Source: Virgibacillus proomii
Lineage (GTDB): Bacteria > Bacillota > Bacilli > Bacillales > Amphibacillaceae
Direction: 5' to 3'
DNA length: 62,776 nucleotides
NCBI RefSeq assembly: GCF_018916875.1
Contig: NZ_JAHLNO010000002.1
Span: 1 to 62,776 of the forward strand
This document shows positions 52,578 through 60,630 of the stretch, piece after piece. Both the position numbers and the translations under genes were made by a program. Below the pieces are notes generated by a model. The model ran no database searches. It was not told the DNA's origin and was given only the letters and a program-made list of their open reading frames with translations. Within the stretch, counting starts at the first letter, position 1. The number at the start of each line of letters is the position of its first letter.

Positions 52578-52714
52578 CCCGCATGTAAGGTGCCGTAAAA
52601 CTACACCTTAGAGAATACGGAGAAGTTTAAATTGGGGATAACGCACCTAAATGCCCGATTGTTCATCTAACATTTCTTGGGAAAAGCATTCCAGGAAATG
52701 AAGATTCCCTTTAT
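52578..52714 (+). repeat. Element B, array copy 2
   Basis: 137 bp from CCCGCATGTAAGGTGCCGTA to GATTCCCTTTAT, with right hairpin CATTTCTTGG/CCAGGAAATG. A subtype I left end is joined to a subtype II right end, which suggests recombination between copies. Confidence 0.8.
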
Positions 52715-52775
52715 CCAATCAGAAGTTCTCCAGTTTGCCCGTTGCTAACTCGAGCACTTCTAGCTTTTATTCTCA
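52715..52775 (+). repeat. Repeat C copy
   Basis: CCAATCAGAAGTTCTCCAGT, TGCCCGTTGCTAACTCGAGC matches repeat C. It closes the D-B-B-C block. Confidence 0.7.
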
Positions 52776-52907
52776 AAGCGTCGGTTCAACCTTTTTTTCA
52801 GTTTGTTTATAATTATAGCAGAAGGATAACTCAAACCGAACGAGTAACTAGAGTAGAAGAAAATATGAAGCGGGCTTATAAAAGAATAGATGATTTCGCT
52901 ACAGATT

Positions 52908-52940
52908 AAACGGCTAGTCCAATCGGGCAAGCCGTTTTTT
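52908..52940 (+). terminator. Intrinsic terminator
   Basis: AAACGGCT pairs with AGCCGTTT around a 14-base loop, followed by a T-run. It lies 31 bases before the holin start. Confidence 0.65.
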
Positions 52941-52970
52941 AAATATTTTATATTAAAAGGAGGAATTTTT

Positions 52971-53246
52971 GTGAAAATCAATTGGAAAGTAAGAGTAAAA
53001 AAGAAATCTTTTTGGTTGACCTTAGTTCCTGCTGTTGTTTTTTTGGTACAAACTATAGGTAATTGGTTTGGCTATGACATAGCAGTAGAATTAATCAAAG
53101 AAGAAGCTACGAAATTTATCAATGCAGTTTTTGCTGTGCTAGTTATTTTGGGTATTGTTAATGATCCTACCACAAGTGGACTAAGTGACAGCGAACAAGC
53201 TCTAAATTATATTAAACCTAGAAAAGATAATAAAGATGTTAATTAA
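52971..53246 (+). CDS. Phage holin (phi LC3 type)
   Basis: 91 aa from GTG 52971 after AAAGGAGG; the frame is open upstream, but family proteins start MKINWKVRVKKKSFW. Two hydrophobic segments (about 15-35 and 55-75) and a charged tail with NDPTTSGLSDSEQALNY are typical of the family. Holins form membrane pores so that the endolysin reaches the wall. It is next to a decayed endolysin, so it is a leftover of a prophage lysis cassette. Confidence 0.9.
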   Translation: MKINWKVRVKKKSFWLTLVPAVVFLVQTIGNWFGYDIAVELIKEEATKFINAVFAVLVILGIVNDPTTSGLSDSEQALNYIKPRKDNKDVN

Positions 53247-53272
53247 AGCGCTCATTCAATGGGCGCTTTTTA
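53245..53272 (+). terminator. Intrinsic terminator after the holin
   Basis: AAAGCGC pairs with GCGCTTT around an 11-13 base loop, followed by T's. Confidence 0.7.
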
Positions 53273-53274
53273 TA

Positions 53275-53364
53275 CTATAGGAAAGTATAAAACTTTATGG
53301 TTTATAGTATAAGAAAAACTATAGTTTTCGCCATAAAGACTTGGCGACAAGCCAGTTTTTCTAA
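53275..53364 (+). repeat. Dispersed repeat A, copy 6
   Basis: As the others, with one base lost in the terminator arm (GACAAGCCAGTTTTTCT). It lies exactly between holin and lysin remnant, so it entered a former prophage region. Confidence 0.85.
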
Positions 53365-53394
53365 TATAAAATATTTTAATGGGAGAGGTACGTA

Positions 53395-54038
53395 ATGGGA
53401 CATATTATTGATGCTTCACATTACCAGGCATTATCTAGTATAAGTTGGCAAAACAGGTTGGTGTGTACATCGAACATCATTTATATCAAAAGTTTAATAT
53501 AGATGTTAGTGATTTTAATGCTGTATGGATTCCTCATTACGGAGCCAATAACGGTAGACCAACAAGGAAATCGATATACGATTGCAATCTGCACCAATAT
53601 ACGGATTGTGGTCACTTAGACGGTTATATAGAAAAATTAGTTTTTAAACCGGATTATTAGTAACAAAGTGTTATCTTACTTTACAGACGGCAAACAATAA
53701 TTAAAAAATTAGCCAGTAAATCTAGCGGTGAAGTCGGATACATCAAATGTATATTTAGTAAATCTGGCGACATGTTGAGTGGTATTGTAAAACGTATGAC
53801 ACAACAGTCGCAAAGCTGGTATGGATTAACGATATAAAGAATCCGAATAAAATGCCAGAAAATCAAACTAACAGGTCCCACTGCCAAAAAATCGAGTGCA
53901 ATATACCCCACGGAAATCTGGTGATACGATAAGTAAGCTGACAGCTAATATAGCAGCGCTCTGTCATGGATAAAGCATTGGAATAATTCTTCTAATCTAA
54001 ATAAAATTTACATTGGTCAGAAATTGTGTGTTAAATAA
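53395..54038 (+). pseudogene. Decayed endolysin (GH25 muramidase with LysM repeats)
   Basis: ATG 53395 begins GHIIDASHYQ, the start of a GH25 domain. Most of the domain is lost, and another frame resumes VGVYIEHHLYQKFN and WIPHYGANNGRPTRK, LHQYTDCGHLDGYIEKL, the GH25 C-terminal end, with stop at 53658-53660. Further on, WINDIKNPNKM (about 53815) and NLNKIYIGQKLCVK ending at 54036-54038 are LysM pieces. Deletions and frameshifts make it inactive. Confidence 0.82.
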
Positions 54039-54187
54039 CATAATCCCCTCTTTATTGAGGGGATTCCAAGGGGGGAGGCTTATAAGTTTTCTCCCTTTTA
54101 GTTTGTCCTCAGAAATAAAAAATATGTATAAAAATAAACCGAGAAACCAACAATACAATGGAATCTAATATCGAAGGAGGGATACTT

Positions 54188-54400
54188 ATGTCACAACAAC
54201 AGATCCAACAAGCATTGCAACAGATTGCTCAAATTGCTCAACAATTAGAACAACAGGAGCATCAAAATGCACAGCAACTTCAACAAGGACAACAACAAGG
54301 TGCACAACAAACAATGGCGCAACATGAAATGAATGCAGTACAACAATTACAGCAAATTCAACAACTAGTTCAACAATGCCAACAACAATTGAATCAATAG
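54188..54400 (+). CDS. Glutamine-rich small protein
   Basis: 70 aa from ATG 54188, spaced 7 bases from GAAGGAGGG; an upstream ATG at 54158 overlaps that signal. Half of all residues (35 of 70) are glutamine, with hydrophobic residues at heptad-like spacing (IQQALQQIAQIAQQLEQQ, VQQLQQIQQLVQQ), so a long amphipathic helix or coiled coil is likely. One cysteine near the end. No signal peptide. Function unknown; a spore-associated role is possible but unsupported. Confidence 0.75.
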   Translation: MSQQQIQQALQQIAQIAQQLEQQEHQNAQQLQQGQQQGAQQTMAQHEMNAVQQLQQIQQLVQQCQQQLNQ

Positions 54401-54651
54401 TACTGGATATCAGGTTCTTAGCCAATACCCTGTCATCTGATAGGGGGTTAAAATATTTTACTATTTTCAACCCCCATCAACATTCTATGCATAGTTAAGT
54501 ATCGATTTTTTTAGTTTTTACACTTAGTGTGAATATAAAAAATAGTCCTATAAAAAGACTATTCGTCATATGGTTTGTTTTTTCTCAGTTGCTAAACTAT
54601 TTTTTTTGACACAATAACCTAATCCCCTCTTGTTGAGGGGCTATACATAGG

Positions 54652-54702
54652 AAAGAGAACAGAACTGGCTTGATAATCCAGTTCTGTTGTTTGTGTTTTT
54701 CT
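54652..54702 (+). terminator. Intrinsic terminator hairpin
   Basis: AACAGAACTGG pairs with CCAGTTCTGTT over 8 bases, followed by GTTTGTGTTTTT. A weaker hairpin AATCCCCTC/GAGGGG occurs at 54041-54063 and again near 54619. No gene is seen from 54403 to 54848. Confidence 0.6.
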
Positions 54703-54848
54703 ATAAAAATTAATTTCGAAAACCAGCTTTTTTTAATTCTTCTAATTTACTTCCTCTCACTTCTTACAGAACCGCACCCGAGCAAGGGCATCACGAATAA
54801 GAACATGTAATTTATTTCTGTCTTCTTAAAAGCAGCTATAGTAAAGAG

Positions 54849-55735
54849 TTACAGTTCATTATACGAATCAACGAGATGCTGTTCGTGACTGAGATACGTT
54901 TGATAATCCTGTTGAATCGATTCTGACAATCCGCTCTTTAAGGCGCGTTTCATCACAATCGGATGCCAGTAGGGGACAACACCGATAAGTCCGTTTTTAT
55001 CACAGTCTACGAATGCCCTAAATTCAGTCCGCAATGGCATGCCGTTATAAATCGTTGGATTATCTTCCACATCTTCAATGTATTCACGCACGACAAGATC
55101 CACTGTGTGACCAGCGCCGACGGTCATAGCAAAGTTATTAATGACCTGGAAGTATTCACCCATCTCACGCGGCTCGGAACACTTGGCATTAGCGAATTGG
55201 AATTTACTCGAAAACGTACCGGTTTTGATAAAGTAGGTCTTGTCGTCTTCAAGGTCGAACTGGTCAAAGATAAATTGATTAAATAAGTCCTTATCTGCTT
55301 GTGACGTTTCCGGATATTCTAGCCGAATAAACTGAGTCATTTCGATCGGCAGGCGCATGACTTTCGTGTCCGGCGTTTTCAACTCAGTGTCGCTTTTAGC
55401 AAGCGCCTTTTCAATTGCTGGGTACCAATTGTATAAACTATTTGGGTTTTCTGCAAAACGTTTGTACGTCTTTTCAGTCAAGTCACTCACGCTGAGTAGG
55501 CGGGAGAGTAAGCCTTCCTGTTCGGGATGGTTTTCTAAGTCCGCCACGATCTGATCTACATCGAAGCCATCGGTTTTTGCGATAAAACCAGGACGAATTG
55601 CGCGGCGTGCCACCGGTGCCTGGAATCGTTTGGCCTCTCCGAGAGCATATCCTTGGATGGGTAGTGGCTGCCTTCGTTAAGTCGAGCTGGTTTTTGGGAT
55701 GCTTGTTGTGTTTTAGATAAATATTGATTTTCCAT
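54849..55735 (-). pseudogene. D123-like (ATP-grasp fold) protein, frameshifted near its start
   Basis: The main frame (54849-55613, 254 aa to GTG 55613) contains VMRLPIEMTQFIRLEYPE, FIKTGTFSSKF and VVREYIEDVED, then MPLRTEFRAFVDCD and PYWHP, a pattern like the cell-division D123 family seen in phages and mobile elements. A start with AAAAGGAG and ATG 55735 lies in a different frame (MENQYLSKTQQASQKPAR), and the main frame continues in front of the GTG as GYALGEAKRFQAPVARRA, so one frameshift near 55640-55660 likely broke a gene of about 295 aa. G+C is higher than in the surroundings, suggesting transfer. Confidence 0.65.
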
Positions 55736-55975
55736 GAGAATCGCTCCTTTTGATTTAAGTCTTTGTTCAATTTATTGGTGCGACTCGGCGCACGGTTTTG
55801 ATTTTTTGTGTATTGGGTATGTATATGTTGCGCGTATGGTGTGAGTGGGGGGATGAAGTGGGAGGTAAGGTGTCACATTTTGTATGTATCACGAATTGCA
55901 CATCATGCGCATACAATACTAAACGCTTGTTGTGTGCTATATATGCGTGATATGCACAAATGATGTACACTCACT

Positions 55976-56012
55976 GAAAAAAGAAAACCGGCACGGAGAT
56001 CTCCGTGCCGGT
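55976..56012 (-). terminator. Strong terminator on the minus strand
   Basis: A perfect 26 bp palindrome (55987-56012, ACCGGCACGGAGA and its complement), followed on the minus strand by TTTTCTTTTTT. It probably served the gene whose remnant lies at 56075-56125. Confidence 0.85.
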
Positions 56013-56074
56013 ATTCAACAGTTAATATAATTTCCGAGATGCATACAAAACAACTATACCGATGCAACCTTTCA

Positions 56075-56125
56075 CTAAAACCCATGTTTAAGTTTAACAT
56101 TTTCATAGTTTTCCTTGTAAACCCG
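56075..56125 (-). pseudogene. C-terminal remnant duplicating the gene at 62388
   Basis: On the minus strand RVYKENYENVKLKHGF and a stop match QVYKENYENVKLKRGFW, the end of the protein at 62388-62702. About 70 bp of DNA around it are alike. The rest of the gene is gone. No gene is seen from 56150 to 56502. Confidence 0.75.
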
Positions 56126-56502
56126 GCGATATCGTTTGCACTTACCAAAACAATCCACTAATCTAAATTTTTCAAGTCTCTTTTAAACTAAGAGCGAAGT
56201 ATGTCCAAAAATGATATTTCTTGAGTTCGTTCAAGCGAGAATCTTCCAAATTGTTATCATAAACGCCTTATTTTTGCATTGAAACAAAAAAATGCTTCGG
56301 TTTGATATCAGTTTAAGCCTTAACTTGGAGGTATGATAATTCAGGTTAAATATTGGCTAAAGATAGTAAAAGGAACAAAAGCTGTAAAAGTGCAGCTTTA
56401 GAATAAAGTCCGGTTTATAAAAAGGTTAAACAGTTTTCAGAATTATATGTTATAATTAATTTACTATGAAAATACCAAATTTTTAATTTAGGAGGATGAC
56501 AT

Positions 56503-57018
56503 GTGGTCAGAAAGAAAATGTTAGGTTGTATCTTAGGGATATTATTAATTCCGTTTATACTTGGGAGTGCTCCAGTTTCTGCTGAAGAAACTAATTCAAG
56601 TATGGAGGAAATTCAATCAGCTGTAACTATATATGACAATGAGGGCAATTTAGTTGAACCATTAGTTGAACCAAATGACAATCTAATATCACTTCTAGCT
56701 GCAACTGCACCAACAAAAGTTAAATATCTTAATAACTCAGCGACTTACCAATCAAATGGTTTTTCTGGATCTGGCCGTAGATATAGCGGGTATACTTTTA
56801 CAACAAAAAACGCTTCTGGTAAGTTTAAACTTACCTTTAAAAAAGGAGGGTTTGGTGTTAATACGCACACTTGGGCCTCGAGTCCATTAGACGTATCTGA
56901 ATCTTATAATCTTCCATTGAGTGGGTCACCATATACACTTATTACAAAAAAGTATTTCTATTTTCTTGTAGATAATCCAAAGAAGGGACAAACATATAAG
57001 GTATCGGCAATCAAATAA
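56503..57018 (+). CDS. Secreted protein of unknown function
   Basis: 171 aa from GTG 56503 with GGAGGA upstream. Signal peptide about 1-27 (KKMLGCILGILLIPFILGSA, cleaved near VSA-EE). A short acidic segment follows containing TIYDNEGNLVEPLVEPNDNL (residues 42-61). The mature domain (about 70-171) is rich in Gly, Ser, Thr and aromatic residues and looks all-beta, with no recognised family. The same motif recurs in the small protein 31 bp downstream, so they appear to belong together. Confidence 0.75.
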   Translation: MVRKKMLGCILGILLIPFILGSAPVSAEETNSSMEEIQSAVTIYDNEGNLVEPLVEPNDNLISLLAATAPTKVKYLNNSATYQSNGFSGSGRRYSGYTFTTKNASGKFKLTFKKGGFGVNTHTWASSPLDVSESYNLPLSGSPYTLITKKYFYFLVDNPKKGQTYKVSAIK

Positions 57019-57048
57019 TTCTTAAGAAGTGTTAGAAAGGAGGTCCTT

Positions 57049-57213
57049 ATGAAAAAACGTATTTTTATTATGCTAATTATGATAGCTAGCATAATTGGAA
57101 CTTTTGCTTATTATTCAAATTCGAAAGAACCGATTGAGAAAACTATCGTAATTGATAAAAATGGGAAGGTAATAGAACCACTTAGTGGCGATAACGATAA
57201 CTTGGGTCATTGA
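57049..57213 (+). CDS. Small membrane or secreted peptide related to its neighbour
   Basis: 54 aa from ATG 57049 with a strong AAAGGAGG box. Hydrophobic N terminus (KRIFIMLIMIASIIGTFAYY) followed by a short tail, TIVIDKNGKVIEPLSGDNDN. This tail matches the TIYDNEGNLVEPLVEPNDNL segment of the upstream secreted protein. Too small for most gene finders. It may be a partner, immunity peptide or signal; the role is unknown. Confidence 0.65.
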   Translation: MKKRIFIMLIMIASIIGTFAYYSNSKEPIEKTIVIDKNGKVIEPLSGDNDNLGH

Positions 57214-57279
57214 TACAGGCTTAATTTTGGAATTAATAATAGTAACCGTTGTGGGATAAGAGGTTTAGTTTGATATTTT

Positions 57280-57305
57280 AGGGCTGCCACTAAGGCAGTC
57301 CTTTT
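57280..57305 (+). terminator. Intrinsic terminator
   Basis: AGGGCTGCC and GGCAGTCCT form a stem around ACTAA, followed by TTTT. It ends the two-gene secreted cluster. Confidence 0.7.
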
Positions 57306-57718
57306 AATACAACAATTGCTATGCGTAAGGTGCAAGACGGTGAAAAAACTACTACTATCCCTGTTATAGGTAATAACAGTTTAAGAAGATCGGAAACAAA
57401 TGAGATCGGTGTACACTTTCCACAAGACATTTTAAAAGCACCCTTACGCTTTTTCAAATGTTTAATGCTCTCTAATTTTATTCATCTTTTCATGTGAAAG
57501 GCTAACTCTCAACAGTGTTAAATTCTTTCGGCTACAACACTGTTTCAAATTCTGCCACAGTTTGCTTTACAACAACTCACTAACCTCTTTCGTATGTCTT
57601 GATCGCCGATCTCTCTTAAATGGAGTAAATCATTATAATCACGTTCATTCATAATAGCCCACGAAAATGTTATAACAGGGATAGATCTAATGCAACCATC
57701 AAAAAGGAGGAGTTCGGT
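57306..57718. other. Intergenic region, doubtful short frame only
   Basis: A frame from ATG 57319 to 57495 (58 codons, MRKVQDGEKTTTIPVIGNNS...) has no ribosome site. An imperfect inverted repeat ACAGTGTT...AACACTGT is at about 57512-57544. Nothing else is supported before the GGAGG box of the next gene. Confidence 0.35.
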
Positions 57719-59920
57719 ATGGATAAAATGGTATTAGAAGTGCAAAAGTGGCTAAACAAAACGTATAAGGGGAAAAATGGGTATAAAACCATTCCGGAAA
57801 ATGGAAAAACAGGTAATACAACAGTAGGGGCTCTTATTATTGGCTTACAAATAGAGCTTGGTATACCAAATCCGGTACCAACATTTGGCCCGGCAACGTC
57901 TAGAAAATTCCCTGGCTTAGCAAGACAGGAAAGGGGTGCGAAACCAAATAATTTAATTAAAATTCTTCAAGGTGGATTCTGGTGTAAAGGTTATAATCCA
58001 GGGGGATTTTCAGGTAATTTCTTTGGAGACACGGAGAATAAAGTTAAAGATTTTGAAAAGGATGTTGGGATTGAACCAACTGGGTTTGTTGATGCAAAAC
58101 TTATGAAAGCAATATTAAATACAGATGGATTTGTATTAAGTCGTAGTTCCGGACGGCCACATGTTAGAGAAATACAACAATCGCTCAATAGGGAATACAG
58201 TAAATATTTTGATTATATACCGACGAATGGTATTTATGAAAGGAAGACAAACAAAGCTTTAATATACGCTTTACAGCATGAAGAAGGTATTGGTCATATA
58301 GCAAATGGAAATTTTGGACCTGCAACTATCGAAAATTGCCCTACGTTAAGCTATGGGAATGCACCAGCGAACTTTACAAGAATTTTGCAGTGGTCGCTTG
58401 CCTGTAACGATCCTTTATACGACCCATATCCTTATAATGGGGATTTCAGTCCCCAAGTAGAAACGGCTGTAAATTTGTTTAAGGAGTTTATGACTCTACC
58501 TCCTAACGGGGTCGCTGATATGCCGACTATTAAGCAATTACTAACAAGCAATGGTTATACAGGACGTCCAGCAATCGCTTGTGATGCGTCTACCGTTATT
58601 GATCATAAAACCGTTAAAACGCTACGTGATTATAACTATCAGATTATCGGTCGCTATTTAACAGGTAATGTGGCCACTGACGCTGGTCTTCGTTCAAAAG
58701 CAATGACTCATGAGGAACTAAAGATTCTTGCAGTAAATGGTATACGCGTCTTTCCAATATACCAAGATGGAGGTTATTATCATGAATACTTTGTACCAGG
58801 AAAAGGCACGGAGGATGCATGGAAAGCCATTAGAGCGGCATACGAGCTTGGATTCCCATCTGGTACAACGATTTATTTTGCTGTTGACTACGACGCTTAT
58901 GATTTTCAAGTAAGGGGTAATATTATTCCTTATTTAGCAGAAGTGCGTTCTGTGCTCGATATCACTAAAGGAGGAGACTTACCAGAATACAAGCTAGGTG
59001 TTTATGGCTCTCGTAACACCTGTATACAAGCGCAATCAAATAGCAGTGTGTTAGCGGATTACAGTTTTGTGGGAAACATGTCTACAGGTTATAGTGGTAA
59101 CTTAGGATTTCCCATGCCTACCAATTGGTCCTTTAATCAATTTCATGAAACAACAATTGGTTTAGGTGGTTCTGGTATGCTTGGTATTGACAAAAACGAT
59201 TATTCAGGCAAAGACCCAGGTGTGTCAGCAGTAAATCCTCCTGATAATCCGGAAATTAGTAAAGAATACCGAGCAAAACACGATGCGTTTGTAGAAATGG
59301 GCAAAAACATACCGGGATTGCAAAAATTTGCCCCTGAATTATTTGCAACGAATATTAATTTTAGTTCCACTCATAGAGTTGTTGATATCCCAAATATTGC
59401 ATCTATTGATGTGGAATTCAGCGAACAGTTAAATCCTCCTACAGAAGGAGGAACGACAACGACACTTCAAGTCACGCCTGATGGGGTAAGCGGAAGCCTT
59501 GAGAGTTTACTTGGAGAAAACATCGCACAATTTACTCAAAATCGACTTGGGTTTTATGAAGATTTTATAGACAATATGGCGACTTCTATAGGTACTGGTG
59601 CCATCCAGATGACTTTAAAGGGAGCGGGTACTAGTGCAGAACTCCGAGTAACTGCTTTTAAAGAAGAAATCCCAGTAGAAGGTGGAGGGAATCTTCAACT
59701 TGCTGTCACAGTGATATTTACAGTCGATATTGATCTAACTCCTGTAACAGACGCGTTTACTTCAAAGGAGGCTAAAGTTGCCGGGGCGATATTAGGTTTT
59801 GTTTTTTTACTTGCCCTAGCTGTTGAATTAGGTCTTGTTGTAGTATCTGGGTTAGCAGCGGCTACTGTTGTCGCGTTATTAATAGGAGACCAAGATGATA
59901 TAGATGATGATCCAGCCTGA
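57719..59920 (+). CDS. Large peptidoglycan-binding and DUF1906 glycoside-hydrolase-like protein with C-terminal membrane segment
   Basis: 733 aa, AAAGGAGGAG before the ATG. Residues about 1-280 hold up to four peptidoglycan-binding-like units (repeated NGxxGxxTxxAL, GxxDxxTMKxL patterns). Residues 284-496 form a DUF1906/Rv2525c-type TIM-barrel related to GH25 (ACDASTVID, IGRYLTG, VFPIYQDGG, YFAVDYDA, WSFNQFHE, GIDKNDYSG). Residues 510-685 are an unknown Thr/Glu-rich region. A hydrophobic stretch (about 686-722) ends the protein with an acidic tail. No N-terminal signal peptide, so export would have to use another route. Could be a cell-wall lytic effector or a phage-derived tail lysin. Confidence 0.8.
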   Translation: MDKMVLEVQKWLNKTYKGKNGYKTIPENGKTGNTTVGALIIGLQIELGIPNPVPTFGPATSRKFPGLARQERGAKPNNLIKILQGGFWCKGYNPGGFSGNFFGDTENKVKDFEKDVGIEPTGFVDAKLMKAILNTDGFVLSRSSGRPHVREIQQSLNREYSKYFDYIPTNGIYERKTNKALIYALQHEEGIGHIANGNFGPATIENCPTLSYGNAPANFTRILQWSLACNDPLYDPYPYNGDFSPQVETAVNLFKEFMTLPPNGVADMPTIKQLLTSNGYTGRPAIACDASTVIDHKTVKTLRDYNYQIIGRYLTGNVATDAGLRSKAMTHEELKILAVNGIRVFPIYQDGGYYHEYFVPGKGTEDAWKAIRAAYELGFPSGTTIYFAVDYDAYDFQVRGNIIPYLAEVRSVLDITKGGDLPEYKLGVYGSRNTCIQAQSNSSVLADYSFVGNMSTGYSGNLGFPMPTNWSFNQFHETTIGLGGSGMLGIDKNDYSGKDPGVSAVNPPDNPEISKEYRAKHDAFVEMGKNIPGLQKFAPELFATNINFSSTHRVVDIPNIASIDVEFSEQLNPPTEGGTTTTLQVTPDGVSGSLESLLGENIAQFTQNRLGFYEDFIDNMATSIGTGAIQMTLKGAGTSAELRVTAFKEEIPVEGGGNLQLAVTVIFTVDIDLTPVTDAFTSKEAKVAGAILGFVFLLALAVELGLVVVSGLAAATVVALLIGDQDDIDDDPA

Positions 59921-59935
59921 TTAAAGCCCTATAAA

Positions 59936-59966
59936 AAATAGCCCCACCGATACCGGGGCTATTTTT
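59936..59966. terminator. Intrinsic terminator, probably bidirectional
   Basis: AATAGCCCC pairs with GGGGCTATT over 9 bases with A's on the left and T's on the right. It serves the large protein and the convergent YcxB-like gene. Confidence 0.85.
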
Positions 59967-60470
59967 TTATTTATTAACTTTTCGTTTTATAAATTCTTGA
60001 TACGCTATTATTTCTTCTGTATTCATATTTTCAGGTTCTTTCTTGATTGTAATTGCATGTAAGTCAGTAAGATATAAGAAATAACGCTCCCCATCTTCTT
60101 TAAGCTGTTTCAACTCGTCCCATTGAATTTTTTCAGTTAAATTTTTCGATTCTTTAGTGAACCCCTCTTCGGATAAGTTTAATGTAAAATCACCTAATTT
60201 ATTTTTGTGTTGTTTAAGAATACGTTTAGATCGCCTAATTATAGCATACTCATAGGATTTCCATACTACAGGGGTAAGAATTAAACAGAGCGCTAACCCA
60301 AACATAAAATTATCTGTTGAGAGTCTGCTAAATGCGAGTATATATACCACAAAGAGAAAAAAAACCATTAGTTGCATTATTCTAGTTCTTTTATGGAACT
60401 TAGTGGTCTTTATAGCATTTTTTTGCTGAGCAATTAAATCTTTATCAGTTATACTGAATTTCGCAATCAA
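59967..60470 (-). CDS. YcxB-like membrane protein
   Basis: 167 aa from TTG 60470 with GGGGAGGG upstream. Two neighbouring membrane segments (about 30-48 and 53-72), then a soluble domain with FTKESKNLTEKIQWDELKQL and YFLYLTDLHAITIKKE, as in the YcxB family. Function unknown; some family members are encoded next to secretion or immunity genes, but here the link to the large protein is only adjacency. Confidence 0.7.
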   Translation of the reverse strand: MIAKFSITDKDLIAQQKNAIKTTKFHKRTRIMQLMVFFLFVVYILAFSRLSTDNFMFGLALCLILTPVVWKSYEYAIIRRSKRILKQHKNKLGDFTLNLSEEGFTKESKNLTEKIQWDELKQLKEDGERYFLYLTDLHAITIKKEPENMNTEEIIAYQEFIKRKVNK

Positions 60471-60630
60471 TTACACCCTCCCCTTTTTGAAATTGCAACG
60501 AATTATTCATATTTATAATTTTAACATAATATTTTTCACATGAAATGAAAAAATAAACTTTATATCATATGATTTGTCAAATTAAGCGAGATAACATGCC
60601 TTTATTTTATAATCCTGACCGCCATAACCT

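Noticed and set aside
54186..54470. Long minus-strand frame rich in Val opposite the Gln-rich gene
   Set aside because: It is the complement of CAA/CAG-rich codons and has no ribosome site; the plus-strand gene explains it.
57319..57495. 58-codon frame between the secreted pair and the large wall protein
   Set aside because: No ribosome site and no recognisable family; kept only as a note in the intergenic entry.
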